Assembly: GCF_024211275.1 (NCBI RefSeq)
Contig: NZ_JAMLDX010000006.1
Coordinates: forward strand, 1-64,000
Origin: Sphingomonas tagetis
Lineage (GTDB): Bacteria > Pseudomonadota > Alphaproteobacteria > Sphingomonadales > Sphingomonadaceae
Direction of reading: 5' to 3'
DNA: 64,000 bases
Made by a program: the position numbers and the translations under genes. The notes below the pieces were generated by a model. The model had not been told where the DNA came from. It saw only the letters and a list, made by a program, of their open reading frames with translations, and did no database searches. This document shows positions 37,060 to 46,581 of the stretch, one piece after another. Within the stretch, counting starts at the first letter, position 1, and each line of letters starts with the position of its first letter.

Positions 37060-37617
37060 TTAGTTGGCGAGCGTGGCCGCAGTGTCGATCCGCTCCAGAT
37101 CGCGGCGAACCTGCAGCAGCAGCTCAAGCGCGCTATCGACGCGCTGGATGTGCTGACGAACTGCCATCCCCGCCTCGCCTTCCCGCCGCACTCGGCTGAT
37201 GTTTGACAGGTCAGCGCGGCCGTCAATGCAATCGGCAAAAGCGAGGTCCTGAAACCACCGCCCATTACTATGCACGCGCTCGTGGCCGATCGCCCGCATG
37301 CAGATTGCCAGAACCCGAGGGCTGATCACCGGCTCGCGCGCTTGCTCGGACCACGCGCAATAGGCCGCATGGACATCGGCGGACCTGGTGCGCGTGCCTG
37401 GCGCCCGTGACAGGACGTCCTCATAGAACCGGGCCACCGGCCCGATCATTGGCGGAAAGGCCGCGCCTTCCGGCCGGAAGCTACTTTGGAACACTTCGAA
37501 CTCCTTTCTTGAGTGCTGCGAGCATGTCGAAAGCTGCTGTTTTTGCTTACTTATTTTCGAATGATCAGAATGATCCGGAAGGGTGGAAGGATAATTAGGG
37601 GTAATCATCGGGCGCAC
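37060..37617 (-). CDS. Primase/D5-type C-terminal winged-helix-like protein
   Basis: A 185-residue product. After a low-complexity N-terminus, the segment VARFYEDVLSRAPGTRTRSA followed by DVHAAYCAWSEQAREPVISP and RVLAICMRAIGHERVHSNGR resembles the winged helix that ends phage and plasmid primase-helicases (F.E......G..V....LY.AY..WC...G..P.S...F...L...G....RS.GR). Here it stands alone, without a primase or helicase domain, so it is either a truncated replication gene or a small regulator derived from one. It is the first gene of the element at its right end. Confidence 0.55.
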   Translation of the reverse strand: MRPMITPNYPSTLPDHSDHSKISKQKQQLSTCSQHSRKEFEVFQSSFRPEGAAFPPMIGPVARFYEDVLSRAPGTRTRSADVHAAYCAWSEQAREPVISPRVLAICMRAIGHERVHSNGRWFQDLAFADCIDGRADLSNISRVRREGEAGMAVRQHIQRVDSALELLLQVRRDLERIDTAATLAN

Positions 37618-37874
37618 GCCTGCGCGCCCGCGCCCGCATACGTGAGGGGGTAGGCCGAAATGCTATTCCACCCCCTTCCAAGCCTAGGAAATCTGCGAGT
37701 TTCCGCCTTCCGATCGCCCTTCCGGATGGAACCCCCTCGCCTTCCGCCCCTTGCGGGGGTCCGGGGGGCGGATCGCAATGCGTTTTCCGGTGAGGCGCTA
37801 AGCCATTGACCCTGTTCAGTGTGGTTTTCCGGTCGAACTGGCGAGAAATCGCAGAAATCAGCCAAACGCAGTTT

Positions 37875-37887
37875 ACGGCCCGTCAAC
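37875..37887. other. Right attachment core (attR)
   Basis: The second copy of ACGGCCCGTCAAC, direct to attL at 26421-26433. Exosortase-associated genes resume 46 bases beyond. The sequence between the primase-like gene and this site (37618-37874) has no clear gene; CTTCC-rich short repeats occur at 37660-37770. Confidence 0.72.
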
Positions 37888-37933
37888 CGGGTATGGGTAT
37901 CAGGACCTCATCGCAGCAAAGGGGCCGACAGCG

Positions 37934-38083
37934 GTGATCGACAATCTGGTGCTCGGCCTGACCCATGGCCTGCTGCTGCTGACGGCATGGCGGCTGATCA
38001 ACCGGCCCGAGCTCGACGACGAGCGCGCGGTGCCCGCCGGCGACGACGAACCCAAGCCGAAATGGGGCCGCAAGCGTGCGTGA
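37934..38083 (+). CDS. Small membrane protein at start of the exosortase-associated operon
   Basis: A 49-residue product from GTG 37934: MIDNLVLGLTHGLLLLTAWR, one membrane segment, then a charged acidic-to-basic tail ending PKPKWGRKRA. Its stop overlaps the GTG start of the O-glycosylation ligase-like gene by 8 bases (GTGCGTGA), so the two are translationally coupled. A single-pass protein at this place is likely to assist the ligase, but its function is unknown. Confidence 0.6.
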   Translation: MIDNLVLGLTHGLLLLTAWRLINRPELDDERAVPAGDDEPKPKWGRKRA

Positions 38084-39434
38084 CCTCGCCTTTATCGGTT
38101 TTCTGGCGGCGATCTTCGCGCTCGGCTTTCGGCGGCCGTTCCTGTTCGTACTCGCCTATGTCTATATCGACGTCGTCTCGCCGCAGCGGATGAGCTATTT
38201 CCTGCTCAACGCCTTTCCGATCTCGGCGATGGCGGTGGGGTTCGCGGTGCTCAGCTGGGCGGCGATGGACGACAAGCGCGACGTGCGCGTGGCGCCGCGG
38301 CAGGGGCTGATGCTGGCGCTGCTGATCTGGTGCTGGATCACCACGATGCGCGCCGATTTCCCGATCGACGCGGCGTTCAAATGGGACTGGGTGTGGAAGG
38401 CGCTGGCGTTCGCGATCTTCCTGCCGCTGACCTTGCGAACGCGGCTGCGGATCGAGGCGCTGCTGCTGTTCATGCTGCTGGCGGTGGCGACGATCATCAT
38501 TTCGGGCGGGCTCAAGACGGCGCTCGGCGGCGGCGGCTATGGCCAGCTGAAGCTGATCGTCGACAATAATTCGGGGCTGTTCGAGGGCAGCATCATCTCG
38601 ACCGTCGCGATCTGCATCATCCCGCTGATCCTGTGGTTCGTGAAGTTCGGCACGATCTTTCCGCCCGACTGGCGCGTGAAGCTGTTCGGCGCGGGGCTGA
38701 TCTTCGCCTGCCTGCTGATGCCGGTGGGGACGCAGGCGCGCACGGGCCTCGTCTGCGCGGCGCTGCTCGCCTTGCTGATGCTGCGCGACGTCAAGCGGCG
38801 CATGGTTTATATCGCCTGCGCTGGCGTGGTCGGGCTGCTGGCGATCCCGTTCCTGCCGGCAAGCTTCACCGCGCGGATGGGGACGATCGGCAGCTATCAG
38901 GCCGACGCTTCCGCCTCGACTCGAATCGAGGTTTGGAAATGGACCTGGCAGTACGTCAAGGACCATCCGCTCGGCGGCGGGTTCGAGGCCTATCGCCAGA
39001 ACCAGATCAAGTACGACAAGATCGAGGTGGTCGGCGAGGGTACCAACCAGACGATCGTCCGCACGCCCGAAATCGACAAGGCGCGCGCCTATCACTCGGC
39101 TTATTTCGAGATGCTGGGCGAGCAGGGCTGGCCGGGCTTCATCCTGTGGGCGCTGATCCATGTCGCGGGCATCTTCCGCATGGAAGTGCTGCGCCGCCGC
39201 TACTGGAAGGCACTGCCCGAGCAGGCGTGGGTTTCGCCGCTGGCGACCGCGCTCCAGCATTCGCACATCATTTATCTGTTCGGCTCGACCTTTGTCGGGA
39301 TCGCGCTCAATCCGTTCTGCTACATGCTGGTCGGCGCGCAGATCGGGCTCGACACCTATCTCGGCCGCAAACGCGCCGAGGAAGGGTTGAAGCCGATGCG
39401 ACCCGCGCAGGGTCCAGCACCGGTGGCGGCGTAA
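38076..39434 (+). CDS. O-glycosylation/O-antigen ligase-like protein, exosortase A-associated
   Basis: A 452-residue polytopic membrane protein with about ten hydrophobic segments. The N-terminus MRDLAFIGFLAAIFALGFRR and PFLFVLAYVYIDVVSPQRMS closely resemble the exosortase A-associated putative O-glycosylation ligase family. The Wzy/WaaL-like region contains RMGTIGSYQADASASTRIEV and WKWTWQYVKDHPLGGGFEAY in the large periplasmic loop, with a histidine (HPLGGG) and an arginine where ligases place catalytic residues. It probably transfers or polymerises lipid-linked glycan in the periplasm. The start overlaps a small membrane ORF. Confidence 0.84.
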   Translation: MRDLAFIGFLAAIFALGFRRPFLFVLAYVYIDVVSPQRMSYFLLNAFPISAMAVGFAVLSWAAMDDKRDVRVAPRQGLMLALLIWCWITTMRADFPIDAAFKWDWVWKALAFAIFLPLTLRTRLRIEALLLFMLLAVATIIISGGLKTALGGGGYGQLKLIVDNNSGLFEGSIISTVAICIIPLILWFVKFGTIFPPDWRVKLFGAGLIFACLLMPVGTQARTGLVCAALLALLMLRDVKRRMVYIACAGVVGLLAIPFLPASFTARMGTIGSYQADASASTRIEVWKWTWQYVKDHPLGGGFEAYRQNQIKYDKIEVVGEGTNQTIVRTPEIDKARAYHSAYFEMLGEQGWPGFILWALIHVAGIFRMEVLRRRYWKALPEQAWVSPLATALQHSHIIYLFGSTFVGIALNPFCYMLVGAQIGLDTYLGRKRAEEGLKPMRPAQGPAPVAA

Positions 39435-39437
39435 CGC

Positions 39438-41180
39438 ATGGCCGGATTGTTCCTCGTCCGCAGCGACGACATGAGGTTCGCCTCCGCGGCGATGACGGCG
39501 GCGCGCGGGGCGTTCGCAGCGCAGGGCTTTCCCGAGCCGGTGCGGCACGAGCTGCCCGGCTGGACGCTGCTGTGGTTCTCGCACATTATCGGCGGGCCGG
39601 CCGGCTGGCTCGATCGGGGCGATGCACAGGCGGCGGTGGCAGGCACGCTGACGGTCGATGGCAGACTGGGGCGCGAGGCACTGGCGGCGCTGCTGACGAT
39701 GGACCCGCTCAAGCTCGACTGGACGCGGATCGGCGGACAGTTCGCGGCGCTGGTGCGGCGCGCGGGGCGAACCTTTCTGTTCGGTGACTATTTCTCGGCC
39801 TTCCAGCTGTTCGGCGATACCGGCGGGCGGGTCTTCTCGACCTCGTTGCTCGCTGCGACGGCGGCGCTGCCGAAGCTCAGCTTCGATCCGCAAGGGGTGT
39901 ACGAACTCGCCTTCAACGTCATGCCGATCGGCGACGATACCGTGTTCGCCGAGCTCAAGACGCTGTCGCCATTCGCGGTGGCCGAGCTGACCGAGAGCGG
40001 GGTCGTGCGGCACGCCGTCGCCAAGCCGCTGCCCGATGCGCCGAGCGGCCTGCCCTTTGCCGAGCGGATCGAGCGGGCGCATGCACGGCTGGCGGCGGCG
40101 GTCGGCGCGCATGCCGGCAGCTTCGACGGCGAGATTTGCTGCCCGCTCTCGGGCGGGCTCGATTCGCGGCTGGTGCTCGCGGCGTTGCGCGAGCAGGGGG
40201 TGCGGCCGCACGTCTATGTCTATGGCAATCCGGGCGACCCGGATGTCGACATCGCCATCGGCATCGGCGCTGCGCTCGGCTTCCCGGTCGAATGGTTCGA
40301 CAAGGACGAGGCGCAGGTGGCGCCCGACGCGTTCCCGGAGCTGGTGTCGCGCAATTTCCACCAGTTCGACGGGCTGCCGACGTTCGGCAACATCTTCGAC
40401 AATGGCAGCCACGCCGCAGGGCAGCTGCGGCGCCATGCCGGCGGGGCGATGGCGGTGTCGGGCGGGTGCGGCGAGATCTACCGCAACTTCTTCTACCTGC
40501 CCGACGGCCGCTTCACCGCCGCCGACATCGCCGCGACCTTCTTCGCCCGCTTCGATGCGAGCGATGCCACCGCCGAGTTCGATGCGCGGACCTTCATGGC
40601 CGGCGTCACCGCCAAGATCCGCGCGGCGATCGAGCCACCCGCCGCGACCGGCCCGCTCGGCCGGTCACGGGTCGAGCAAATCTATCCGCGCATCCGCTGC
40701 CGGGCGCTGTTCGGGCGCGAGATCAGCCTCGAGGCACGGTTCAGCCCCTATCTCATGCCGTTCCTCGACCATCAGGTAGTGGGGGAGGCGATGACCTTGC
40801 CGCTCGGGCTCAAAAATGCCGGGCGGTTCGAGGCGGTATTGCTCAACGCGATCGACCCCGAGCTCGCCCGCCAGCCCTCGGCTTATGGCCATGACTTTGC
40901 CGGGCCGCCCAATCTGCACCACCGTTTTGGCGAGTGGCAGAGCCGCATCCGCCCGGTGTGGCTGCGGCGGCGGACCTATGCCCTGCGCCGCCGCTTCGGC
41001 ACGATGGGCGACGAGCATGGCGGACTGCTGACGCCGGACTATATGAACCGCGTGATCGACCCGGACTTCCCGATCATGCGGCGCTTTTTCGCGGTCGACC
41101 GGATCGCGGACTATGGGCTGTGGCGGCGGATCGCGAACCTCGAATATCTCGCCGCCAGCCTCGGGTCGAAGCTCGCTTAG
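39438..41180 (+). CDS. Asparagine-synthase-like protein lacking the N-terminal cysteine
   Basis: A 580-residue protein related to class B asparagine synthetases. The C-terminal domain has the PP-loop [20 protein letters not shown] at about residues 235-253 and [15 protein letters not shown] further on. The N-terminal half has the Ntn-like fold ([40 protein letters not shown]), but the protein begins MAGLF, without the Cys2 nucleophile needed for glutamine hydrolysis. It may amidate or ligate using free ammonia or another amine. It lies 3 bases after the ligase gene, so a role in modifying exopolysaccharide or its linked peptides is plausible (inference). Its stop overlaps that of ruvB. Confidence 0.78.
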   Translation: MAGLFLVRSDDMRFASAAMTAARGAFAAQGFPEPVRHELPGWTLLWFSHIIGGPAGWLDRGDAQAAVAGTLTVDGRLGREALAALLTMDPLKLDWTRIGGQFAALVRRAGRTFLFGDYFSAFQLFGDTGGRVFSTSLLAATAALPKLSFDPQGVYELAFNVMPIGDDTVFAELKTLSPFAVAELTESGVVRHAVAKPLPDAPSGLPFAERIERAHARLAAAVGAHAGSFDGEICCPLSGGLDSRLVLAALREQGVRPHVYVYGNPGDPDVDIAIGIGAALGFPVEWFDKDEAQVAPDAFPELVSRNFHQFDGLPTFGNIFDNGSHAAGQLRRHAGGAMAVSGGCGEIYRNFFYLPDGRFTAADIAATFFARFDASDATAEFDARTFMAGVTAKIRAAIEPPAATGPLGRSRVEQIYPRIRCRALFGREISLEARFSPYLMPFLDHQVVGEAMTLPLGLKNAGRFEAVLLNAIDPELARQPSAYGHDFAGPPNLHHRFGEWQSRIRPVWLRRRTYALRRRFGTMGDEHGGLLTPDYMNRVIDPDFPIMRRFFAVDRIADYGLWRRIANLEYLAASLGSKLA

Positions 41181-42199
41181 GCGTCGAACAGCCCCTCCTG
41201 CGCGCCGGCGGGCGGATTGAGGCCGAGATGCTTCCATCCCGCGGCGTTGAGGCAGCGGCCGCGCGCGGTGCGGGCGATCAGGCCGATCTGGATGAGGTAC
41301 GGCTCGATCACCTCCTCGATCGTGTCGCGCGGTTCGGAGAGGCCCGCGGCGAGCGTCTCCACCCCGACCGGGCCGCCGCGATAGATGTCGGCGATCATCA
41401 TCAGATAGCGCCGGTCCATCGCGTCGAGGCCGAGCGCATCGACCTCGAGCCGGGTCAGCGCCGCGTCGGCGGCCCTGGCGTGGACCGTGGTCTCGCCGAG
41501 TACATTGGCGAAGTCGCGCACGCGGCGCAGCAGGCGGCCGGCGATGCGCGGGGTACCGCGCGAGCGGCGGGCGATCTCCTCGGCGCCGTCAGGGGCGATG
41601 TGCAGGTCGAGCAGCGAGGCGGCGCGGGTGACGACGCGGGTCAGTTCCTCGACCGTGTAGAATTGCAGCCGCACGGGGATACCGAACCGATCGCGCAGCG
41701 GCGTGGTGAGCAGGCCCTGGCGGGTGGTGGCGCCGACCAAAGTGAAGCGCGGCAGGTCGATGCGGACGCTGCGCGCCGACGGCCCCTCGCCGATCATCAA
41801 ATCCAGCGCGCGGTCCTCCATCGCGGGGTAGAGCACTTCCTCGACCGCGGGGGCGAGGCGGTGGATCTCGTCGATGAAGAGGACGTCGCCATCCTCGAGA
41901 TTGGTGAGCAAGGCGGCGAGGTCGCCCGACTTGGCGATCACCGGGCCGGAGGTCGCGCGAAACCCCACCCCCATCTCGCGCGCGACGATCTGCGCGAGCG
42001 TGGTCTTGCCGAGCCCGGGCGGGCCGAAGAAGAGGACGTGATCGAGCGCATCGCCGCGCTGTCTGGCGGCGTCGATGAACACGCGCAGATTCTCGCGCGC
42101 GGCGCGCTGGCCGACGAACTCGTCGAGCGACTTGGGGCGCAGCGCGGCGTCGACGTCTTCCGGGCGGCGTGCGGCGGCGAGGATGCGGTCGTCGGTCAT
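41177..42199 (-). CDS. ruvB: Holliday junction helicase subunit RuvB
   Basis: A 340-residue AAA+ motor that drives branch migration with RuvA. It begins [20 protein letters not shown] and [11 protein letters not shown]; Walker A is [12 protein letters not shown], Walker [11 protein letters not shown], sensor 1 [10 protein letters not shown], and the C-terminal winged helix has [20 protein letters not shown]. It is the third gene of yebC-ruvC-ruvA-ruvB, with 109 bases separating it from ruvA. Its TAA stop overlaps the TAG of the convergent gene at 41178-41180. Confidence 0.96.
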   Translation of the reverse strand: MTDDRILAAARRPEDVDAALRPKSLDEFVGQRAARENLRVFIDAARQRGDALDHVLFFGPPGLGKTTLAQIVAREMGVGFRATSGPVIAKSGDLAALLTNLEDGDVLFIDEIHRLAPAVEEVLYPAMEDRALDLMIGEGPSARSVRIDLPRFTLVGATTRQGLLTTPLRDRFGIPVRLQFYTVEELTRVVTRAASLLDLHIAPDGAEEIARRSRGTPRIAGRLLRRVRDFANVLGETTVHARAADAALTRLEVDALGLDAMDRRYLMMIADIYRGGPVGVETLAAGLSEPRDTIEEVIEPYLIQIGLIARTARGRCLNAAGWKHLGLNPPAGAQEGLFDA

Positions 42200-42260
42200 G
42201 GGCGATGCTTTCGAGCGGTCCGCGTCAGTATCATGCCCTTCGCCTGCGGCTGGGTGGATT

Positions 42261-42275
42261 CTGAAACAAGTTCAG
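42261..42275. repeat. Intergenic palindrome CTGAAACAAGTTCAG
   Basis: A short palindromic unit in the ruvA-ruvB gap, of the CTGAAnnnnnTTCAG type that is common between genes in sphingomonad genomes. This copy is imperfect at the flanks. It may act in mRNA stability or be a relic of a repetitive element. Confidence 0.5.
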
Positions 42276-42308
42276 CATGACGGCAGGAAATGGGGCGGGC
42301 GGTGAGAT

Positions 42309-42905
42309 TCATTTCGCCGCCTTCCGCAGCGCCAGCCTCACCAGCGCGTCGAGCGTTGCCCCCGGACCCAGTTCGTCGTTCGCGGCGTTCACCGCCGCGC
42401 TCGCTTCGGCTGGCTTGAAGCCAAGGTTCATCAGCGCCGAGACCGCGTCGTTCGCCGCGCCGCTCGCGGGCACCGCCGCCGCGCCGCCGCCGCCGAGCGC
42501 GATGCCACCGGCCTTGTCCTTGAGTTCGTTGACGATGCGCTGCGCCAGTTTCGGGCCGACGCCGTTGGCGCGGGCGATCATCGCGGCGTCGGCGCGGGCG
42601 ACGGCGGTCTGCACCTCGGCGGGCGAGAGGATCGAGAGGATCGCCAGCGCGACCTTGGCCCCCACACCCTGCACGCCGGTCAGCAGCTTGAACCAGTCGC
42701 GTTCCTCGGCCGAGGCGAAGCCCATCAGGCGGATCGAATCCTCGCTCACCAGCATCTCGGTATGCACGGTGACGAACTCGCCCAGCGCGCCCAGCGCTGT
42801 CAGCGTCTTCGCCGACGCGCCGACCAGATAGCCGACGCCGTTCACGTCGATGACAGCATGGTCGATGCCGGTCGCGGCGAGGTGGCCGTTCAAATGCGCG
42901 ATCAT
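42309..42905 (-). CDS. ruvA: Holliday junction DNA-binding subunit RuvA
   Basis: A 198-residue protein. [20 protein letters not shown] and [11 protein letters not shown] form the OB-fold start; the helix-hairpin-helix region has [20 protein letters not shown] and [20 protein letters not shown]; a flexible alanine/glycine-rich linker ([16 protein letters not shown]) leads to the C-terminal RuvB-contact domain ([20 protein letters not shown]). It binds four-way junctions as a tetramer and activates RuvB. It lies 9 bases after ruvC. Confidence 0.95.
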   Translation of the reverse strand: MIAHLNGHLAATGIDHAVIDVNGVGYLVGASAKTLTALGALGEFVTVHTEMLVSEDSIRLMGFASAEERDWFKLLTGVQGVGAKVALAILSILSPAEVQTAVARADAAMIARANGVGPKLAQRIVNELKDKAGGIALGGGGAAAVPASGAANDAVSALMNLGFKPAEASAAVNAANDELGPGATLDALVRLALRKAAK

Positions 42906-42914
42906 GGAACGATA

Positions 42915-43400
42915 CTAGAACATCCGCCGCGCGCTTGCCAAGTGATGCGCGTGGCAGATCGCGACCGCGAGCGCATCGGCGGCATCGGGGCCGTCGATCT
43001 TTGCGCCGGGGAGCAGGCGGGTGACCATCGCATGGACCTGCGCCTTTTCGGCATTGCCGGTGCCGACCACCGATTTCTTGACCAGCCGCGCGGCATATTC
43101 GCCGACGTCCAGACCCGCCCGGGCGGCGGCACAGATCACCACGCCGCGCGCCTGGCCGAGCTTGAGCGTCGATTGCGGGTTGGCGTTGACGAACACCTCC
43201 TCAACCGCGGCGGCATCGGGCGCGTGGTCGGTGATCAGCGCGGCGAGCATCGCATCGAGATGCGCGAGCCGGCGCGGCAGCGGCGCGGCGCTGTCGGTCT
43301 TGAGCCGGCCGTTGGCGAGATGGCTCAGGCGATTGCCCTCGGCGCGGATCAGCCCCCAGCCGGTGGTGCCGAGACCCGGGTCGAGGCCGAGGATGATCAA
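42915..43400 (-). CDS. ruvC: Crossover junction endodeoxyribonuclease RuvC
   Basis: A 161-residue resolvase. [20 protein letters not shown] carries the first catalytic aspartate (D7), [20 protein letters not shown] the catalytic glutamate, and [20 protein letters not shown] the C-terminal aspartate pair. It cuts Holliday junctions symmetrically. It is upstream of ruvA on the same strand, separated from yebC by 100 bases that contain two palindromic repeats. Confidence 0.95.
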   Translation of the reverse strand: MIILGLDPGLGTTGWGLIRAEGNRLSHLANGRLKTDSAAPLPRRLAHLDAMLAALITDHAPDAAAVEEVFVNANPQSTLKLGQARGVVICAAARAGLDVGEYAARLVKKSVVGTGNAEKAQVHAMVTRLLPGAKIDGPDAADALAVAICHAHHLASARRMF

Positions 43401-43438
43401 CGCGAACGCCGGCTCGAGGAGGACAGGCCCTCCCCCAA

Positions 43439-43493
43439 CCCCTCCCGCAAGCGGGAGGGGAGATATTGGAATCCCTCCCGCAAGCGGGAGGGG
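43439..43493. repeat. Two palindromic REP-like units between yebC and ruvC
   Basis: CCCTCCCGCAAGCGGGAGGG occurs twice as a perfect palindrome (43439-43460 and 43473-43493) with a 12-base spacer. Each can form a strong hairpin on either strand. They resemble bacterial REP elements rather than a terminator, since no U-tract follows in the transcription direction. Confidence 0.78.
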
Positions 43494-43500
43494 AACTGGC

Positions 43501-44244
43501 TCAACCCAGCTTCTCCATCACCGCGTCGGACACTTCGTAATTGCCCCATACGGTCTGGACATCGTCGTCGTCGTCCAGCGCGTCGATCAGCTTGAAAAGG
43601 GTCGCGGCGTCGTTTTCGTCGACCTCGACCATCGTCTGCGGGCGCCAGGCGAGCTTCGCGCCCTCGGCCTCGCCGAGCACGGCTTCCAATGCCTTGGCGA
43701 CTTCGTGCAGGTCGCCGTTCGAGGTCCAGATCTCGTGGCCGTCCTCGCTCGACGTCACATCCTCGGCACCAGCGTCGAGTGCGGCTTCGAACACCTTTTC
43801 GGCGTCGCCGGCGCTGGCGGGATAGGTGATCAGGCCCATCCGGTCGAAGGCATGGCTGACCGAGCCCGACGCGCCGAGATTGCCGCCATTCTTGGACACG
43901 GCGGTGCGCACGTTGGTGGCGGTGCGGTTGCGGTTGTCTGACAGCGCCTCGATGATCAGGCTGACCCCGCCGGGGCCGAAGCCCTCATAGCGGATTTCCT
44001 CGTAATTCTCGCCGTCGCCCTTGCTCGCCTTGTCGATCGCCCGCTGGATATTGTCCTTGGGCATCGACTGCGCCTTGGCGGCGTTGACCGCGGCGCGCAG
44101 GCGCGGGTTCATGTCGGGGTCGGGCAGCCCCATCTTGGCCGCGACGGTGATTTCGCGGCTGAGCTTCGAAAACATGCCCGAGCGCTTCTTATCCTGCGCG
44201 CCCTTGCGGTGCATGATGTTCTTGAATTTGGAATGGCCTGCCAT
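43501..44244 (-). CDS. yebC: YebC/PmpR family regulatory protein
   Basis: A 247-residue YebC-family protein: [20 protein letters not shown] at the start, then [20 protein letters not shown] and [20 protein letters not shown], and the acidic central domain ([35 protein letters not shown]). Members bind DNA as regulators or act in translation of difficult sequences; which applies is not decidable here. It lies at the head of the ruvCAB run, a common arrangement. Full length. Confidence 0.93.
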   Translation of the reverse strand: MAGHSKFKNIMHRKGAQDKKRSGMFSKLSREITVAAKMGLPDPDMNPRLRAAVNAAKAQSMPKDNIQRAIDKASKGDGENYEEIRYEGFGPGGVSLIIEALSDNRNRTATNVRTAVSKNGGNLGASGSVSHAFDRMGLITYPASAGDAEKVFEAALDAGAEDVTSSEDGHEIWTSNGDLHEVAKALEAVLGEAEGAKLAWRPQTMVEVDENDAATLFKLIDALDDDDDVQTVWGNYEVSDAVMEKLG

Positions 44245-44308
44245 GGATTGTCTCGATCGAGTTGCGTGGCGGCGTCTCTAGGCCAGAGGCGCCGCCCGAC
44301 GCAACGGG

Positions 44309-44548
44309 TCAGGCCATCCCCAGCGCAGCGCGATAGGTTTCGAGCAGCGCGTCCTGCTCGTCGAGCTGGTGCTTCTCCATCTTCCGCAGGCGGATGATGG
44401 TGCGCATGATCTTGGCGTCGAACCCGGTCGCCTTGGCCTCGCCATAGACGTCCTTGATGTCGTCACTGATGCCCTTCTTTTCCTCTTCCAGCCGCTCGAT
44501 CCGCTCGATCAGAAGGCGCAGCTGCTCGGCCGAAATCGAGTCGCTCAT
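44309..44548 (-). CDS. gapR: GapR family (DUF2312) nucleoid-associated protein
   Basis: A 79-residue helical protein: [60 protein letters not shown]. This is the DUF2312 signature; GapR in Caulobacter binds overtwisted DNA ahead of replication and transcription and stimulates topoisomerases. ATG 44548 gives the canonical N-terminus; the upstream frame to 44707 is an extension without support. Divergent from the DoxX-like gene. Confidence 0.93.
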   Translation of the reverse strand: MSDSISAEQLRLLIERIERLEEEKKGISDDIKDVYGEAKATGFDAKIMRTIIRLRKMEKHQLDEQDALLETYRAALGMA

Positions 44549-44676
44549 GTCTTGCTCCAGAATGGTGAATGGGCGCGTGTAGCGGCTGCGAACCGGGGCG
44601 CAAGAGTGGCGGCGCAACACGGCTGTGGATAGCGGCTGTGCGGCGGGATAGACTGGGCAAAACGAGGGAGGATGCG

Positions 44677-45108
44677 ATGCCGCGCGATTGGCTGTTGCTG
44701 GCGCCATTGGCGCGCGGGGGCGATGCGGCGCTGCTCGCGGCGCGGCTGGTGGTGGGCGCGTTCCTGATCTGGGGCGTGTGGGACAATCTCGTCAGCGCCG
44801 CACGGATGGCCGAGTTCACCGGCTTCCTCGCCGCGCATGGCTTTGCGATGCCGGCGGCGATGGCGCGGCTGTCGGTCTATGCGCAGTTTCTGGTGGGCGT
44901 GGCGCTGATCGCAGGGTTCGCAACGCGCTGGGCGGGGCTGGTGTGCGCGTTCAACTTCATCGTCGCGCTGTGGATGGTCGATGCGCCGCTCGGCATCCGT
45001 CCGGCCTTTCCGGCGACGGCATTGGTGCTGTTCGGGCTGATCTTCGCGACGATCGGCGCGGGGCGGCTGTCTATCGATTCGCTGCTGGCGAGAAGGCCAT
45101 CCGCATGA
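44677..45108 (+). CDS. DoxX family membrane protein
   Basis: A 143-residue protein with four hydrophobic segments: [54 protein letters not shown] and [20 protein letters not shown]. The R.V.G..F...G..K/N pattern and four-helix layout are those of DoxX-type proteins, which associate with respiratory or detoxifying membrane complexes. GAGGGAGG precedes ATG 44677 closely. A tRNA gene follows convergently 4 bases after its stop. Confidence 0.82.
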   Translation: MPRDWLLLAPLARGGDAALLAARLVVGAFLIWGVWDNLVSAARMAEFTGFLAAHGFAMPAAMARLSVYAQFLVGVALIAGFATRWAGLVCAFNFIVALWMVDAPLGIRPAFPATALVLFGLIFATIGAGRLSIDSLLARRPSA

Positions 45109-45112
45109 AGGA

Positions 45113-45189
<77 letters not shown>

Positions 45190-45234
45190 AGTTCCTTGCG
45201 AGAGCGCGGCACCTAGACTCGCCGCCCTACCCTG

Positions 45235-46485
45235 TCAACTGCCGGTTTCGCGATCCTGCAGCGGCCGGACGGGCGGCGGCGTGCCGCCTGCGACCAGCGT
45301 GCCGTGCTCGAACAGGAAGCCCGCGATATCGGGCTTGCCGGCGGCGTTGAGCACGGTCTGGATGATGATCAGCAGCGGCACCGCGAGCAGCGCGCCCGGC
45401 GTGCCCCACACCCAGCCCCAGAAGCTCAACGACACGAGGATCAGGATCGGGTTGATCGTCAGGCGGCGGCCGACGACGAGCGGCGTGATCAGATTCGCCT
45501 CGATCAGATGCATGCCCCCCATGATCGCCGCGGGCAGCAGGGCGGTCCAGATGTCCTGATAGGTCATCATGCCGCCGACCGCGAGCAGCACGGCGGCGAA
45601 GATCGGGCCGAGATAGGGGATGTAGTTGAGCAAGGCGACGATGCCGCCCCACATCAGCGGAGTCGGCATCTCGATCAGCCACAACGCGCCGGCGACCAGC
45701 AATCCCAGCGTCACGTTGATGATCGTGATCGTGCCGAGATAGGCCGAGGTGTCGTCGACCACGTCCTGGATCACCCGCGCGGTCGCCATCGCCCCGCCGA
45801 AGCTGGTGCGGCTGGTGATCGCTTTGCGCCGCAGCCGCGTCCAGCCCGAGAGGAAGAAGAAGATCACCAGCACCGCGAACAGCATCTCGATGATCGCGGT
45901 CGGCGCCGAGGTCGCGGCGAATTCGAGGATAGAGCGCGGCGGCGATTCGGCGGCGGTCTGCGACGGGCGGATCGGGCGCGACTGGGCAAGCTCCTGAATC
46001 GTGCGGTTCACGAACTTCTCGAAGTTCGAATAGAAGTCGATCAGCGGCTTCAAATTGTCCTGGATGTTGTCGATCCGCTCCGGGATGATGCTGAGCCAGC
46101 CCCAGGCCGGCACCACGATCGAGGCGAGCGCGGCGTTGGCCGCGACCAGGAACAGCAGCACGCACAGCAGGGAGGCGAGCGGCGCGGGCACGCGGTGCCG
46201 CTCGAGCCATTCGAGCACGGGCACCAGCGCGATCGCGATGACGATCGCGGCGGTCAGCGGCAGGAAGAAGGGCGAGCCTTCGCGCAGTGCGAAGGGCAAG
46301 GCGAGGACCAGGCCGATGCCGATCATCAGGGTGAGGCCGGCAAGCAGGCGGTCGCGACGATTCTCGGCCTCGCTGTCGTGCGGCACGGGCGTGACCATTG
46401 GCGCCGCACGCGGCGACGGGTGCGACACCGCGCCCTCCTGCCCGTCCTCCCTGTCGCCCAAATTGTCCACCTGCCCGCCTTTCAT
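45235..46485 (-). CDS. AI-2E family transporter (PerM-like permease)
   Basis: A 416-residue integral membrane protein. N-terminal helices (LTLMIGIGLVLALPFALREG, VIAIALVPVLEWLERHRVP, PLASLLCVLLFLVAANAALA) precede a large periplasmic region and a C-terminal helix set with ATARVIQDVVDDTSAYLGTI, LLNYIPYLGPIFAAVLLAVG and EANLITPLVVGRRLTINPIL, motifs of the AI-2E/PerM superfamily. Members export small molecules or sodium; the name does not prove autoinducer transport. Upstream neighbour glpK is divergent. Confidence 0.88.
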   Translation of the reverse strand: MKGGQVDNLGDREDGQEGAVSHPSPRAAPMVTPVPHDSEAENRRDRLLAGLTLMIGIGLVLALPFALREGSPFFLPLTAAIVIAIALVPVLEWLERHRVPAPLASLLCVLLFLVAANAALASIVVPAWGWLSIIPERIDNIQDNLKPLIDFYSNFEKFVNRTIQELAQSRPIRPSQTAAESPPRSILEFAATSAPTAIIEMLFAVLVIFFFLSGWTRLRRKAITSRTSFGGAMATARVIQDVVDDTSAYLGTITIINVTLGLLVAGALWLIEMPTPLMWGGIVALLNYIPYLGPIFAAVLLAVGGMMTYQDIWTALLPAAIMGGMHLIEANLITPLVVGRRLTINPILILVSLSFWGWVWGTPGALLAVPLLIIIQTVLNAAGKPDIAGFLFEHGTLVAGGTPPPVRPLQDRETGS

Positions 46486-46581
46486 CCGATTCTAGCGTGA
46501 TTTGCGCGACTTGTAAGCGAGCTTTTGCGGGGGCGCTCCACCAGCGTATCCGTGCCACCCGAAAAGGGGTAAGCTACCCAA

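Larger units (their letters stand above)
26421..37887. mobile_element. Integrated phage-like element, about 11.5 kb
   Basis: Bounded by a 13-bp direct repeat and holding, from the left, integrase, an excisionase-like protein, two regulators or unknowns, a divergent small gene, a 1314-residue tape-measure protein, a protease/major-capsid fusion, two small DNA-binding proteins, a small unknown and a primase winged-helix-like protein. All but one gene are on the minus strand. Terminase, portal, head-tail connectors, tail fibres, holin and endolysin were not found. Flanking genes on both sides belong to an exosortase-associated locus, so the element split it. A decayed prophage and a helper-dependent satellite are the two readings. 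Confidence 0.8.

Noticed and set aside
37605-37886. 93-residue minus-strand frame at the right end of the phage element
   Set aside because: Begins inside the attR core with a TTG, has no ribosome-binding site and is low-complexity, though a real small gene cannot be fully excluded.
43439-43493. CRISPR array
   Set aside because: Only two units, each a perfect palindrome, with a 12-base spacer and no cas genes.
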